The translations under genes were made by a program, and so were the position numbers. 8,505 nucleotides of DNA from Bacteroidota bacterium (GTDB lineage: Bacteria; Bacteroidota; Bacteroidia; Chitinophagales; Chitinophagaceae). Positions 1 through 8,187 of this stretch are shown here, piece after piece. Position 1 is the stretch's first letter; the number at the start of each line of letters is the position of its first letter. A model generated the notes under the pieces. That model saw only the letters and a program-made list of their open reading frames with translations, was not told where the DNA came from and did not search any database. The stretch is taken from the NCBI GenBank assembly GCA_023428755.1, contig JAEYWX010000035.1, forward strand, positions 1 to 8,505, given 5' to 3'.

Positions 1-1029
1 GGGCATAAAGCAATGTGGCATGAATCCTTCGAAGGACTACCATCCACTGCATTTCTAACGCGATTAGAACCTGTACTGGGCATGATCAGGGAAAACTTAT
101 ATCACGACACATTCGAATCAGATGTTGCAGCAGGCATTATTAGTGAAGAATGGTCAAAGAAACTAGGTCTGCCGCGTGATGTAGTCATTGCAACAGGTAT
201 TATCGACGCACATGCCGGCGCGGTAGGTGCAAACATAGATGCATTCACAATGATCAAGGTCACTGGCACTTCTACCTGCGATATGGTGGTTGTACCCGCT
301 GAGAAATATGCGAATACGCTTGTTAAAGGCATATGTGGACAGGTTAATGGATCCATCATACCTGGTATGATCGGCCTTGAAGCTGGTCAGTCTGCATTTG
401 GAGATCTTTATAGCTGGTTTGTTGACCTGCTTACCTACCCTTTCGCAGCCATGGACAAACTGGATATGCCTGAACTGCAACAATCCATCGGCAAACAAGT
501 ATTGCATCATCTTAATAAAAAAGCAGCACTGTTGCCAGTGACTGACAACGATCCTGTATCACTGGACTGGATAAATGGAAGACGAACGCCTGATGCCAAT
601 CTGGGAATGAAGGCGGCAATAACAGGATTACATCTTGGTACCAATGCGGTAATGATCTTCAAATCCTTTGTTGAGGCAACGGCATTTGGTTCAAGAGCCA
701 TCATCAGACGTTTTGCTAATGAAAAAATTCCAATTAATAAAGTAGTCGCTGTGGGTGGTATCAGCAAAAAGTCAGATTATGTGATGCAGGTTTTAGCCGA
801 TGTACTCAACCGGCCAATACATGTGGTGGGTTCAGATCAAACCTGCGCACTAGGTGCAGCAATCTTCGCGGCTAAGGCAGGCCAGATTTATAAAACATTT
901 GACGAGGCAAAACATAACATGGCAGCGCAGGTAGTAAAAGAATTTATACCTGATAACAACAAGATATCCATATACGATAAGTTGTATATGAAATACGAAT
1001 CACTTGGATCTTTTATGTCACAAAATTGA
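1..1029 (+). CDS. araB: L-ribulokinase, C-terminal part (5' truncated by window edge)
   Basis: This is an FGGY-family sugar kinase that phosphorylates L-ribulose to L-ribulose-5-phosphate in cytoplasmic L-arabinose catabolism. The frame is open from base 1 (GHKAMWHES...), upstream of the first ATG at 13, so the gene starts outside the window. The 342 residues seen correspond to the C-terminal 60% or so of a roughly 560-residue AraB. Motifs recalled from AraB proteins, in fragment numbering, are GHKAMWHE (1-8), GTSTCD (89-94), VKGICGQVNGS (108-118), LEAGQSAFGD (126-135), LDWINGRRTPDAN (188-200) and the ATP-site stretch VGGISKK (251-257). The NGRRTP and GTSTCD blocks favour AraB over xylulokinase or glycerol kinase. 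It ends with TGA. The next gene starts about 170 bp downstream across AT-rich DNA, so araB probably ends its own transcription unit. No araA or araD is visible. Confidence 0.93.
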   Translation, partial: GHKAMWHESFEGLPSTAFLTRLEPVLGMIRENLYHDTFESDVAAGIISEEWSKKLGLPRDVVIATGIIDAHAGAVGANIDAFTMIKVTGTSTCDMVVVPAEKYANTLVKGICGQVNGSIIPGMIGLEAGQSAFGDLYSWFVDLLTYPFAAMDKLDMPELQQSIGKQVLHHLNKKAALLPVTDNDPVSLDWINGRRTPDANLGMKAAITGLHLGTNAVMIFKSFVEATAFGSRAIIRRFANEKIPINKVVAVGGISKKSDYVMQVLADVLNRPIHVVGSDQTCALGAAIFAAKAGQIYKTFDEAKHNMAAQVVKEFIPDNNKISIYDKLYMKYESLGSFMSQN

Positions 1030-1203
1030 CATTGTACATTCATTATTATTTTATTATTATCCTATCATTACCGATAGATAAATTAATCTTCCATTTATGG
1101 TAATATCATACAACTATTGGTAAAGTATCTTAAATAATTTCAGTTTATTCTCTATTAATTTTCACCCTGCAAATTGTCTGGCTTTTACAAAAAACGATTG
1201 CTT
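1030..1203 (+). promoter_or_regulatory. AT-rich intergenic region upstream of susC, probable promoter region
   Basis: This 174-bp, strongly AT-rich gap separates araB from the SusC gene and is the only long gap ahead of the four-gene run, so the promoter most likely lies here. A small perfect dyad, CTATC-attacc-GATAG, sits at 1062-1077. It could be an operator half-site pair or a weak stem after araB, but no T-tract follows it. The best -7-like string I find is TAATTTCA at 1135-1142 with TTG at 1117-1119. That is a poor match in sequence and spacing to the Bacteroidota consensus (TTTG, then TAnnTTTG), so no exact promoter is claimed. Confidence 0.3.
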
Positions 1204-4200
1204 ATGCTACGAAAACTCCGAAAAAATTTGTATGCCACTGTAATTCTGTGCTTCACGTTCCAACTTGTTACAGCGCAGGAAAAAACAATCACAGGCACAG
1301 TATCTGATTCAACTACAGGACTGCCGATGAAAGGCGTAATCGTTAGTGTATCAGGCGCCTCTTCGGGCAAATTAACCAGCAATGATGGAACATATTCCAC
1401 CAAAGCAAAAAGTGTTGATACATTAATGTTCTCACACGTTGGTTATGCTACCATTCTCATTCCCGTTAAAGATCAGACGACCATCAACGTCATCAAGAAG
1501 CGAGCGGAAAAAGAACTAGAGGACGTCGTTGTGATTGGATATGGTACAGTCAACAGAAAAGACGTAACGGGTTCGATTGGCGTAGTAAAGATGGACGACC
1601 TGATGAAAGCCCCTGTTGCATCATTTGATGAATCTCTTGCTGGTAGAATTGCCGGCGTACAGGTATCATCTAATGAAGGACAGCCTGGAGAAGAAATGAA
1701 TATCGTCATACGCGGAGGTAATTCACTGACGCAAAGTAATTCACCGCTATTTGTTATTGATGGTTTCCCGATCGAAGATCCCGGCGCAGCTGCTATAAAT
1801 CCTGCTGACATCAAATCCATCAATATTCTGAAAGATGCATCCGCAACCGCGATCTATGGATCAAGGGGCGCGAATGGTGTTGTGATCATCGAAACAAAAC
1901 AGGGTCAGGCAGGCAAAGCACGCATAGAATATGAAGGCTCAGCCGGGATACAGCGCGTGGTTAAGAAAATGGAAATGATGGATTCCTATGAATTTGTGAA
2001 ATACCTGATTGAGCTAAACCCTGATGTCAACAAACGTGTATACCTGACGCGACCCGGGCGGGAACTTGAAGATTATAAGAACATAGAGGCAGTTGACTGG
2101 CAGGACCTGATGTTCAGAGATGCATTCATGCAAAGCCACAACCTCTCACTATCAGGTGGGAACGCGCAAACCAAATACAGAATATCCGGCTCCTTATTCG
2201 ACAGGAATGGCGTTGTGATCAACTCGGGTTACGATCGTAAACAACTCAGGATTGTACTGGACCAGGCAATTTCAGAAAAGGTAAAGGCTGGTATTAACCT
2301 CAACTATACCAATGACGGCAATTATGGCAGCTTATCATCGGTATCACAGGGTATAAGTACGGGTTACTCCACTTACCAGCTATATCGCATATGGGGATAC
2401 CGTCCTGTAACAGGTAGTGAGTCCGTGGACCTTATTGATGATGTTATGGACGAAGAAGATGAAGTGAGTTTTGCAGATGCCCGTATTAACCCGTTGATTT
2501 CTGCTCAAAACGAAGTGCGGAAGGAAACGCGTAATATAATGATTGGAAATGCAAGCTTGAAAATTGATGTAGCGAGGAACCTGGTACTGAACGTGAGAGG
2601 AGGCATCAACAAAAGATGGATAAAGGATGAAGAATTTTACAATTCAAGGACCGCACGGGGATTTCCAAGTGTAAACAATTCACGTGGAGTGAATGGCCTG
2701 TTCAACTCGGTGGAGAGTAGTGAATGGGTGAATGAAAATACACTCACCTTTGACAAACGTAATATCAACAGGCGTCATTCCATCAACGCCGTGATCGGTA
2801 CCACTATCCAGGGTCAGAAATATTATCGCTATGGTTACGAGGCGCAACATATTATCAATGAAAGCCTGGGCCTCAGTGGCATGGACGATGCCACACCAGG
2901 GCCACTTGTATCATTGCATTCAGAAAATACTCTGATGTCGTTCCTGGCAAGAGCCAACTACAGCTTCCGGTCAAAATATATGGTCACCACTACTTTCCGC
3001 GCAGATGGCTCATCCAAATTTGCGCCGGAAAACAAGTGGGCTTACTTTCCTTCATTCGGACTTGCATGGCGGCTTTCCAGGGAAAGCTTCATGAGAACTG
3101 TAAACTTTATCTCAGATGCAAAACTGCGTATGAGTTTTGGCGTAACCGGTAACAACAGAATTGGCGATTTCGTCCGCTTCTCTTCACTTGCCAGGGATTA
3201 TGAAAGATTTTACCCGATTGGAGGTAATCCATCTCCAGCAATTATTCCCAACCGGTTCGGTAACGAAAACCTCAAATGGGAGACCACACGTCAAACCGAC
3301 CTGGGCCTTGACCTGAAGCTTTTCAAAGACAGGATCGACCTGATCGTCGATGTTTACAGGAAAGTTACTTCTGACCTCTTGCTGAATGCGAATGTGCCCT
3401 ATAGTACCGGCTTCACAACTATTTATAAAAATGTAGGCGTTGTGCGAAATGAGGGGCTTGAAATCTCATTGAATACGACGAATATCCGGAGCAGCAATTT
3501 TACGTGGACAACAAATTTCAATATCAGCTTCAATCGCAATAAAGTAATGGAGCTTGCTGAAAACGAGACCCAGCTCTTTAGCGATATCTCATGGACTTCA
3601 ACATATAACAATCAGCCGTTATACATGGCAAAACTGGGAAGTAGCGCTTCTTCATTTGTAGGTTACATGTGGGACGGACTCTACCAGTTCGCAGATTTTG
3701 ATCAAATGCCTAATGGCACATACGTACTTAAAAATTCTGTTCCGACCAACGGTCTTGATCGGGGAGCGATCCAGCCTGGTGATATCAAATATGTAGACGT
3801 TAATGAAGATGGTATTGTCAATGAGAAAGACATAGTGGTGATCGGCCGCGGACTTCCTGTTCATATTGGCGGTTTCAACAACAACTTTGATTACAAAGGA
3901 TTTAGTCTGAATGTATTTTTCCAGTGGTCATATGGCAATGACATTTTTAACACCAACAGGCTAATGTTTGAAGGCAACTCCGAAGGTCGTGGTCATCTCA
4001 ATCAATACGCTTCTTATATCAATCGCTGGTCGCCGGAAAACCAAACCAACGAAAACTACAGGCCGGGTGGCCAGGGACTCCGTGGTAATTATTCTTCGAA
4101 ATATATTGAAGACGGATCTTACCTAAGGCTTAAAACCGTGTCACTTTCTTATTCCATCCCGAAACGATGGATACAGGCCGCCAAACTCACCCGGCTGGAA

Positions 4201-4356
4201 GCGTATATATCAGCACAGAACCTGGTTACCTGGACAAAATATTCCGGTATGGACCCCGAAGTATCGGTCAGGCATACCATGCTGACACCCGGCTTTGATT
4301 ATTCGGCTTACCCGAATGCAAAAACCATCGTGTTTGGTATACGTGCAGCACTATGA
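1204..4356 (+). CDS. SusC/RagA-family TonB-linked outer-membrane transporter
   Basis: This outer-membrane beta-barrel imports oligomeric or bulky ligands using TonB energy, with its SusD partner acting as a lid. I take ATG 1204 as the start (1050 aa). An in-frame TTG at 1174 would only add ten polar residues ahead of a good signal peptide (KLRK, hydrophobic core, then VTAQ near residue 25). Next comes a CarboxypepD-regulatory-like domain at about 28-95 (ITGTV...GYATILIPV). A TonB-box-like ELEDVVVIGYG lies at 105-115 and the plug at about 118-235, with family motifs VIRGGNS, PLFVIDG, ILKDASATAIYGSRGANGVV. The rest is barrel, ending in FGIRAAL. Length is normal for the family. There is no STN domain between signal and carboxypeptidase-like domain, so I see no sign of direct anti-sigma (FecR) signalling through this protein. 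The susD gene follows after 108 bp. The ligand cannot be read from the sequence. Confidence 0.95.
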   Translation: MLRKLRKNLYATVILCFTFQLVTAQEKTITGTVSDSTTGLPMKGVIVSVSGASSGKLTSNDGTYSTKAKSVDTLMFSHVGYATILIPVKDQTTINVIKKRAEKELEDVVVIGYGTVNRKDVTGSIGVVKMDDLMKAPVASFDESLAGRIAGVQVSSNEGQPGEEMNIVIRGGNSLTQSNSPLFVIDGFPIEDPGAAAINPADIKSINILKDASATAIYGSRGANGVVIIETKQGQAGKARIEYEGSAGIQRVVKKMEMMDSYEFVKYLIELNPDVNKRVYLTRPGRELEDYKNIEAVDWQDLMFRDAFMQSHNLSLSGGNAQTKYRISGSLFDRNGVVINSGYDRKQLRIVLDQAISEKVKAGINLNYTNDGNYGSLSSVSQGISTGYSTYQLYRIWGYRPVTGSESVDLIDDVMDEEDEVSFADARINPLISAQNEVRKETRNIMIGNASLKIDVARNLVLNVRGGINKRWIKDEEFYNSRTARGFPSVNNSRGVNGLFNSVESSEWVNENTLTFDKRNINRRHSINAVIGTTIQGQKYYRYGYEAQHIINESLGLSGMDDATPGPLVSLHSENTLMSFLARANYSFRSKYMVTTTFRADGSSKFAPENKWAYFPSFGLAWRLSRESFMRTVNFISDAKLRMSFGVTGNNRIGDFVRFSSLARDYERFYPIGGNPSPAIIPNRFGNENLKWETTRQTDLGLDLKLFKDRIDLIVDVYRKVTSDLLLNANVPYSTGFTTIYKNVGVVRNEGLEISLNTTNIRSSNFTWTTNFNISFNRNKVMELAENETQLFSDISWTSTYNNQPLYMAKLGSSASSFVGYMWDGLYQFADFDQMPNGTYVLKNSVPTNGLDRGAIQPGDIKYVDVNEDGIVNEKDIVVIGRGLPVHIGGFNNNFDYKGFSLNVFFQWSYGNDIFNTNRLMFEGNSEGRGHLNQYASYINRWSPENQTNENYRPGGQGLRGNYSSKYIEDGSYLRLKTVSLSYSIPKRWIQAAKLTRLEAYISAQNLVTWTKYSGMDPEVSVRHTMLTPGFDYSAYPNAKTIVFGIRAAL

Positions 4357-4413
4357 TCATGGTAACACCGACGACATTGTTTAAAAAACAAAAAATATTC
4401 AACTATCATACAT

Positions 4414-4429
4414 GGTGATTAAACTCACC
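4414..4429 (+). promoter_or_regulatory. Small stem-loop between susC and susD
   Basis: A perfect 5-bp inverted repeat, GGTGA-ttaaac-TCACC, sits 35 bp before the likely susD start, in an otherwise A/T-rich spacer. No T-run follows, so it does not look like a full intrinsic terminator. A stem here could protect RNA ends or tune the susC:susD ratio. That is inference, and a 5-bp stem can arise by chance. Confidence 0.3.
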
Positions 4430-4464
4430 GGATTGAATTTACAACTCACTAAATGTACCAAGGC

Positions 4465-6033
4465 ATGAAAAAAATATTTCTTTACCTCGTATGCATCCTG
4501 CTGGTATCATGTACCAAGTTCCTTGATACAACGCCAAAGGATTTTATCAGCCCGGATAATTATTTCGAGACGGAAGAACAGGCGCAATTCGTATTAAATG
4601 GCGTCTACTCCACCCTTTCCCAAAACGAAACTTATGGCTCAAACATGCTGGGAAGAATGGCGCTGGACGGCGACGAGTGCTGGAATCATTATACCGGTGA
4701 CAGGTTTACAGTTGCCGACAACAATTTCGGAGCAAATGAGGCCAGGATATTATCGTATTGGAAGGAAGTTTACTCGGGTATCAACAGGGCCAACCTTTTC
4801 CTGGAAAATATTGGTAAAGTACAGATGGGTGAACAGAAGAAAAATGTGATGATTGGTGAAGCCACCTTTCTGAGAGCTTATTTCTACCTGATGCTGGTGA
4901 ATCGCTTCGGTAGCGTACCATTGATCCTGGAAAGTATTAAAGCTGGAGATGCTGCAACCATCCAGACACCGCAGACACCAGCCAAAGAAATTTATGACAA
5001 GATCATTGCTGATATGGAGGAAGCCGCCAGTCTAGTGGAAGATGCAGCAACCGTTGGCATGGGGGGCCGCGTCAATAAATCCGCTGTATGGGGCATTCTG
5101 GCAAGAACCTGTCTTTACGCTGCAGGTCATCCCATAAATGATGTGTCGCGCTATGCTGATGCGAAAAAATGGGCAGAGCAGGTTATTCAAACCGGTGTTC
5201 ATAGCCTTAACCCTGATTTCAAGCAAATATTTATTAACCATGTACAGGACATATATGATATTAAAGAAAGCATCTGGGAAGTAGAATTCTGGGGAAATGG
5301 GACGGGTATCTATACCAACCTTGGGGGCTATGTGGGAAGGAACAATGGTATTGGCAACACGCAGGATCCGAACATAGGTTATGCTGCTGGTATGACAAGG
5401 ATCACAGGTCCTATGCTCAAGCGTTATGCTCCGGATGATCAACGGCGTGACTGGGCAATCGCGCCATTTCGTTACGTCGGGAATCCTGGCGTTGCTACGG
5501 ACTGGTTACCGACCAATATTTACCAGCGCTATTGTGGTAAATGGAGAAGGGCCTATGAACTGATAACACCCCGTTCAACCACACGCACACCTACGAATTT
5601 TCCTTTACTACGTTATGCTGATGTGCTGTTGATGTTTGCTGAAGCAGACAATGAAGTCAGTGGAGGACCTACACCCGCTGCATATGAAGCAATCAACCAG
5701 GTTCGCAGACGTGGCTATGGTCTGGATCCAAACCAACCCAATGACAGTGTAGACCTTAAGGACATGGACAAACAAAGTTTTCTTGGAGAACTACAGGATG
5801 AAAGAAGCCGTGAACTGGGATTTGAGTGCCTGAGAAAAAGCGACCTCGTGCGTTGGAATATTTTTCTACCCAGCATGCAAGTCGTTGTCAACGATCTTGC
5901 TCCTTATTCAGGCGATTTCTATGACTTTGCAAAACGCACATTTGGTTCAGTCTCCCAGCGGCACGAACTATGGCCAATTCCATCTTTCGAACTTGGGTTG
6001 AACCCTCATCTGGTCCAAAACCCCGGGTGGTAA
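4465..6033 (+). CDS. SusD/RagB-family nutrient-binding outer-membrane lipoprotein
   Basis: This surface lipoprotein caps the SusC barrel and captures ligand. I choose ATG 4465 (522 aa) over the in-frame ATG 4453. It begins directly with the signal peptide MKKIFLYLVCILLVSC, whose lipobox LVSC puts the lipidated cysteine at residue 16. FLDTTPKDFISPDNYF follows, a typical SusD N-terminus. The N-terminal SusD-like domain with its TPR helices includes GEATFLRAYFYLMLVNRFG near residues 130-148. The C-terminal SusD/RagB domain includes LLRYADVLLMFAEADNE and the hallmark DERSRELGFECLRKSDLVRW (445-464). It ends in LWPIPSFELGLNP...VQNPGW, the usual family terminus. Length is standard and the gene looks intact. 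It lies 108 bp after susC and 43 bp before the DUF5017-type gene, consistent with one operon. Confidence 0.95.
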   Translation: MKKIFLYLVCILLVSCTKFLDTTPKDFISPDNYFETEEQAQFVLNGVYSTLSQNETYGSNMLGRMALDGDECWNHYTGDRFTVADNNFGANEARILSYWKEVYSGINRANLFLENIGKVQMGEQKKNVMIGEATFLRAYFYLMLVNRFGSVPLILESIKAGDAATIQTPQTPAKEIYDKIIADMEEAASLVEDAATVGMGGRVNKSAVWGILARTCLYAAGHPINDVSRYADAKKWAEQVIQTGVHSLNPDFKQIFINHVQDIYDIKESIWEVEFWGNGTGIYTNLGGYVGRNNGIGNTQDPNIGYAAGMTRITGPMLKRYAPDDQRRDWAIAPFRYVGNPGVATDWLPTNIYQRYCGKWRRAYELITPRSTTRTPTNFPLLRYADVLLMFAEADNEVSGGPTPAAYEAINQVRRRGYGLDPNQPNDSVDLKDMDKQSFLGELQDERSRELGFECLRKSDLVRWNIFLPSMQVVVNDLAPYSGDFYDFAKRTFGSVSQRHELWPIPSFELGLNPHLVQNPGW

Positions 6034-6076
6034 ACCGATTTGAACAACTTTCATGACCAATAACAAAAGATAAAAC

Positions 6077-7015
6077 ATGAAAAGATATTATTTATCGATA
6101 CTAGGCGTCTTAACATTACTGATTTCCTGTAAAAAAGATACGATCGTAGAAAAACCCGACTTTGACGTCAGCATTTCATCGACTACATTTAAAGTTGGTG
6201 AACCCGTTGTATTTGCGATCAAAGGGGCACCGGATGTGATTACTTTTTATTCTGGTGAAAAAGGGTCAGACTATGAATTCAAGAATGCCGAAAGAATATA
6301 TGAAGCTACCACCAGCCTGTCATTTCAATCTGCGAAGTACGCGGGGAACAATGTTAACTGCGTGGCGCTAAAATATTCGACCAACTTCAATGGTGTTTAC
6401 GAACCGGATGCGATCCGCCAGGCAACCTGGGTGGATATTACCGAACGGTTTCATATCCCACCGATTAATGGTACAGCACCAGTGATGGAACCTTCACAGG
6501 AGGTGGATATATCTGATATATTCCCGGGCCCTGAAACACCTGTATACTTTGGATGGTTCTTCACAACAGCGGAAAATTCCAGCAGAACGCGTTTCCAGAT
6601 CGTTAATCTCGAAGTGAAGGGAGTGGTGCAGGAAGACACCACATTGTCAGGGGTAAAGTACAGCCTGGCATCCGCAGAATTCCAAATGGTAAAGGGAGAA
6701 GGATTCCAGATACAGGATCATGCAACCACCACTCCACGCGTCACCGCTACCGCTATCATTTGGGATGGTGTATTCGCTAATACATCTTTTAAAGAAGGGT
6801 GGGCAATTTCCAACGAGATATACCCGGCAACGAAAATTAACCTCGGCCGTGACTATGGTGTTGGTATCAAATCAGCACTGGATCCGCCCTTATTGGAACA
6901 CAATGTCACTTACCAGTCGCCTGGTAAATATAAGGCTACATTTATCGCATCAAACGTGAGCGTATATGGAAGAAAAGATATCATGAAAGAGTTGGAAATT
7001 ACAATTGAACCCTAA
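6077..7015 (+). CDS. DUF5017-type surface lipoprotein, putative accessory ligand-binding protein
   Basis: This 312-residue lipoprotein is probably exposed at the cell surface. The signal peptide is MKRYYLSILGVLTLLISC, with lipobox LISC and the acylated cysteine at residue 18. From memory of the family, PDFDVSISSTTFKVGEPVVF (27-46) followed by DVITFYSGEKGSDYEF (53-68) matches the N-terminal signature of DUF5017, found mostly in Bacteroidota SusCD loci. The remainder looks beta-rich and has no catalytic motif that I recognise. Its place straight after susD is where SusE/F-like surface glycan-binding proteins usually sit, so an accessory binding role is inferred rather than shown. The leader (aacaaaagataaaac) is A-rich without a Shine-Dalgarno site. 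The EEP gene begins 16 bp after its stop. Confidence 0.82.
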   Translation: MKRYYLSILGVLTLLISCKKDTIVEKPDFDVSISSTTFKVGEPVVFAIKGAPDVITFYSGEKGSDYEFKNAERIYEATTSLSFQSAKYAGNNVNCVALKYSTNFNGVYEPDAIRQATWVDITERFHIPPINGTAPVMEPSQEVDISDIFPGPETPVYFGWFFTTAENSSRTRFQIVNLEVKGVVQEDTTLSGVKYSLASAEFQMVKGEGFQIQDHATTTPRVTATAIIWDGVFANTSFKEGWAISNEIYPATKINLGRDYGVGIKSALDPPLLEHNVTYQSPGKYKATFIASNVSVYGRKDIMKELEITIEP

Positions 7016-7031
7016 AAGACAACAAACCGAT

Positions 7032-7955
7032 ATGATGTCGAGCTCAAAGATATTCATGTGCATACTGGTGTCGTGTACGTTGCTTGCTACAAAGCCATCG
7101 CAGGCCCGATTTGAAATTTGGGAGAAGCCGCAGGCAGATCTTATAGATCGTGGGAAAACCATGCGTATTGCTACTTTCAATATCCGATCCAATTATGGAT
7201 CAGATACACAAGACTGGAAGACCCGGCGCAAATCCCTTGACTCCCTGTTTCGCATGTACGACTTCGATATCCTGGGAGTGCAGGAACCATACCAGCCGCA
7301 AATCGACGAGCTGATGAAATTGCATGGTAATACATATGATTATTTCGTTGTAGGTACGGGCAATATCAATTCGCGGGGTTTATCGCATAGTAATCCTATT
7401 TTCTATCGCAAAGACCGCTTTGAACTATTGCAGAAAGGCGTATTTTGGTTTTCAGAGAATCCCGATTCGGTTGGATCTGTTAGCTGGGAAGCAAGCCAGG
7501 CCAGAAACTGTGTATGGGTACAGCTCCGGGATCGGAAAACCGGAGTTTCGTTCTACATTTTTAATTCTCATTTTGATCATAAAAGTACACTGGCCAGAAA
7601 TAATAGCGCGCAGTTACTGCTCGACCAGGTGAAAAAGATTGCAGGCGATGACCTGGTTATCTGTACAGGTGATTTTAATACCCGTCAGACGACAACGGCC
7701 TTTAAACAGTTATCCTCCGGCCACCTGATAGACACATATAATATCGCCAGGAAGGTAGAAAATAGTGATTACAGAACCAGTCATGGTTATAAGGATATTC
7801 CACCCGTTCCTAATGCGGCCCGGATCGATCACATTTTTATCTCTCGTAAACCCAAAGCTAAAAAAGTGGATATGTGGAAGGTTTGCAATGAAAATTTTGA
7901 CGGTAAGTGGGCATCAGATCATTTCCCTGTATATATTGATTTGAGATTGCAATAA
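7032..7955 (+). CDS. Exported endonuclease/exonuclease/phosphatase (EEP) superfamily enzyme
   Basis: This is a metal-dependent phosphoesterase-fold protein of the family that includes DNase I, exonuclease III, sphingomyelinases and inositol-polyphosphate 5-phosphatases. From ATG 7032 (308 aa) the expected active-site elements are present in order: FNIR (N50), GVQE (E85), NSHFDH (H180), GDFN (D214 and N216), RIDHIF (D266) and SDHFP (D296, H297). All key residues are kept, so it should be active. I prefer ATG 7032 (or 7035) to an in-frame TTG at 7005 that would overlap the previous gene. The N-terminus is a signal sequence (KIFMCILVSCTLLA). LVSC could be a lipobox at Cys15, but hydrophobic residues continue past it, so cleavage near PSQA is also possible and periplasmic versus lipid-anchored location is open. 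The substrate class (nucleic acid, phospholipid or sugar phosphate) cannot be assigned. It is last in the SusCD run. Confidence 0.88.
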   Translation: MMSSSKIFMCILVSCTLLATKPSQARFEIWEKPQADLIDRGKTMRIATFNIRSNYGSDTQDWKTRRKSLDSLFRMYDFDILGVQEPYQPQIDELMKLHGNTYDYFVVGTGNINSRGLSHSNPIFYRKDRFELLQKGVFWFSENPDSVGSVSWEASQARNCVWVQLRDRKTGVSFYIFNSHFDHKSTLARNNSAQLLLDQVKKIAGDDLVICTGDFNTRQTTTAFKQLSSGHLIDTYNIARKVENSDYRTSHGYKDIPPVPNAARIDHIFISRKPKAKKVDMWKVCNENFDGKWASDHFPVYIDLRLQ

Positions 7956-8086
7956 ATAGAATAATTCCTTCTGCTGGTAAGTGATCCTCGCCCATGCGGG
8001 AATTCTTTACTCCCTGCACAAACTATATATAAGTATAAGAAAGCAGCTTATATTCTATTAAATCATTTTTTACGATATCTCATACG
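7956..8086. other. Non-coding gap after the EEP gene
   Basis: No convincing gene is seen here. A weak imperfect inverted repeat, AGAA...TTCC (from about 7959) with GGAATTCT (8000-8007), spans a long loop. It could be the 3' end stem of the plus-strand run, but it has a bulge and no proper T-tract. The 3' part is AT-rich up to the first decayed tRNA fragment. Confidence 0.4.
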
Positions 8087-8136
8087 GGTTCTGGTCCCAA
8101 ACCAGTTGCCCTGCAGATTAGGTGGGGTTACTTCCC
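8087..8136 (-). pseudogene. tRNA-Pro remnant, 5' half only (copy 1)
   Basis: Read on the minus strand, this begins GGGAAGTA like the acceptor 5' strand of the intact tRNA-Pro at 8326-8399. It continues through a changed D-arm region and a recognisable anticodon arm, CTGG-TTTGGGA-CCAG, with anticodon TGG. After that the similarity stops: there is no T-arm and no 3' acceptor strand. Its D-arm insert (CCCCACCTAATCTGCAGGG) is a mutated form of the hairpin in copy 2. It is the most decayed member of the tandem set and cannot fold as a tRNA. Confidence 0.7.
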
Positions 8137-8151
8137 TAAGCAACAAGACAT

Positions 8152-8184
8152 AAAAAAAGTGACCCATATTTCTATGAATCACTT
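8152..8184 (-). terminator. Intrinsic terminator, diverged duplicate, after pseudo-tRNA copy 2
   Basis: On the minus strand, AAGTGA...TCACTT encloses an inner CATA-GAAA-TATG stem-loop and runs into seven T residues. Compared with the copy at 8290-8323, exactly 138 bp away, two base pairs have become G:U wobbles, so the structure is kept but weaker. It lies downstream of the pseudo-tRNA at 8188-8274, showing that tRNA and terminator were duplicated together. Confidence 0.75.
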
Positions 8185-8187
8185 ACG

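Noticed and set aside
1174..1203. TTG 1174 as the susC start
   Set aside because: It adds ten residues before a good signal peptide, while ATG 1204 gives a normal N-terminus.
1473..1823. Minus-strand open frame of 116 codons inside susC
   Set aside because: It is fully inside the plug-domain coding region of a clear SusC protein, has low-complexity composition, and is a shadow of the sense frame.
5032..5442. Minus-strand open frame of 136 codons inside susD
   Set aside because: It overlaps conserved SusD sequence, shows no family motif, and has no independent leader.
7005..7031. TTG 7005 as the EEP start
   Set aside because: It would overlap the previous gene by 11 bp and place nine polar residues before the signal sequence. 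ATG 7032 or 7035 fits better.
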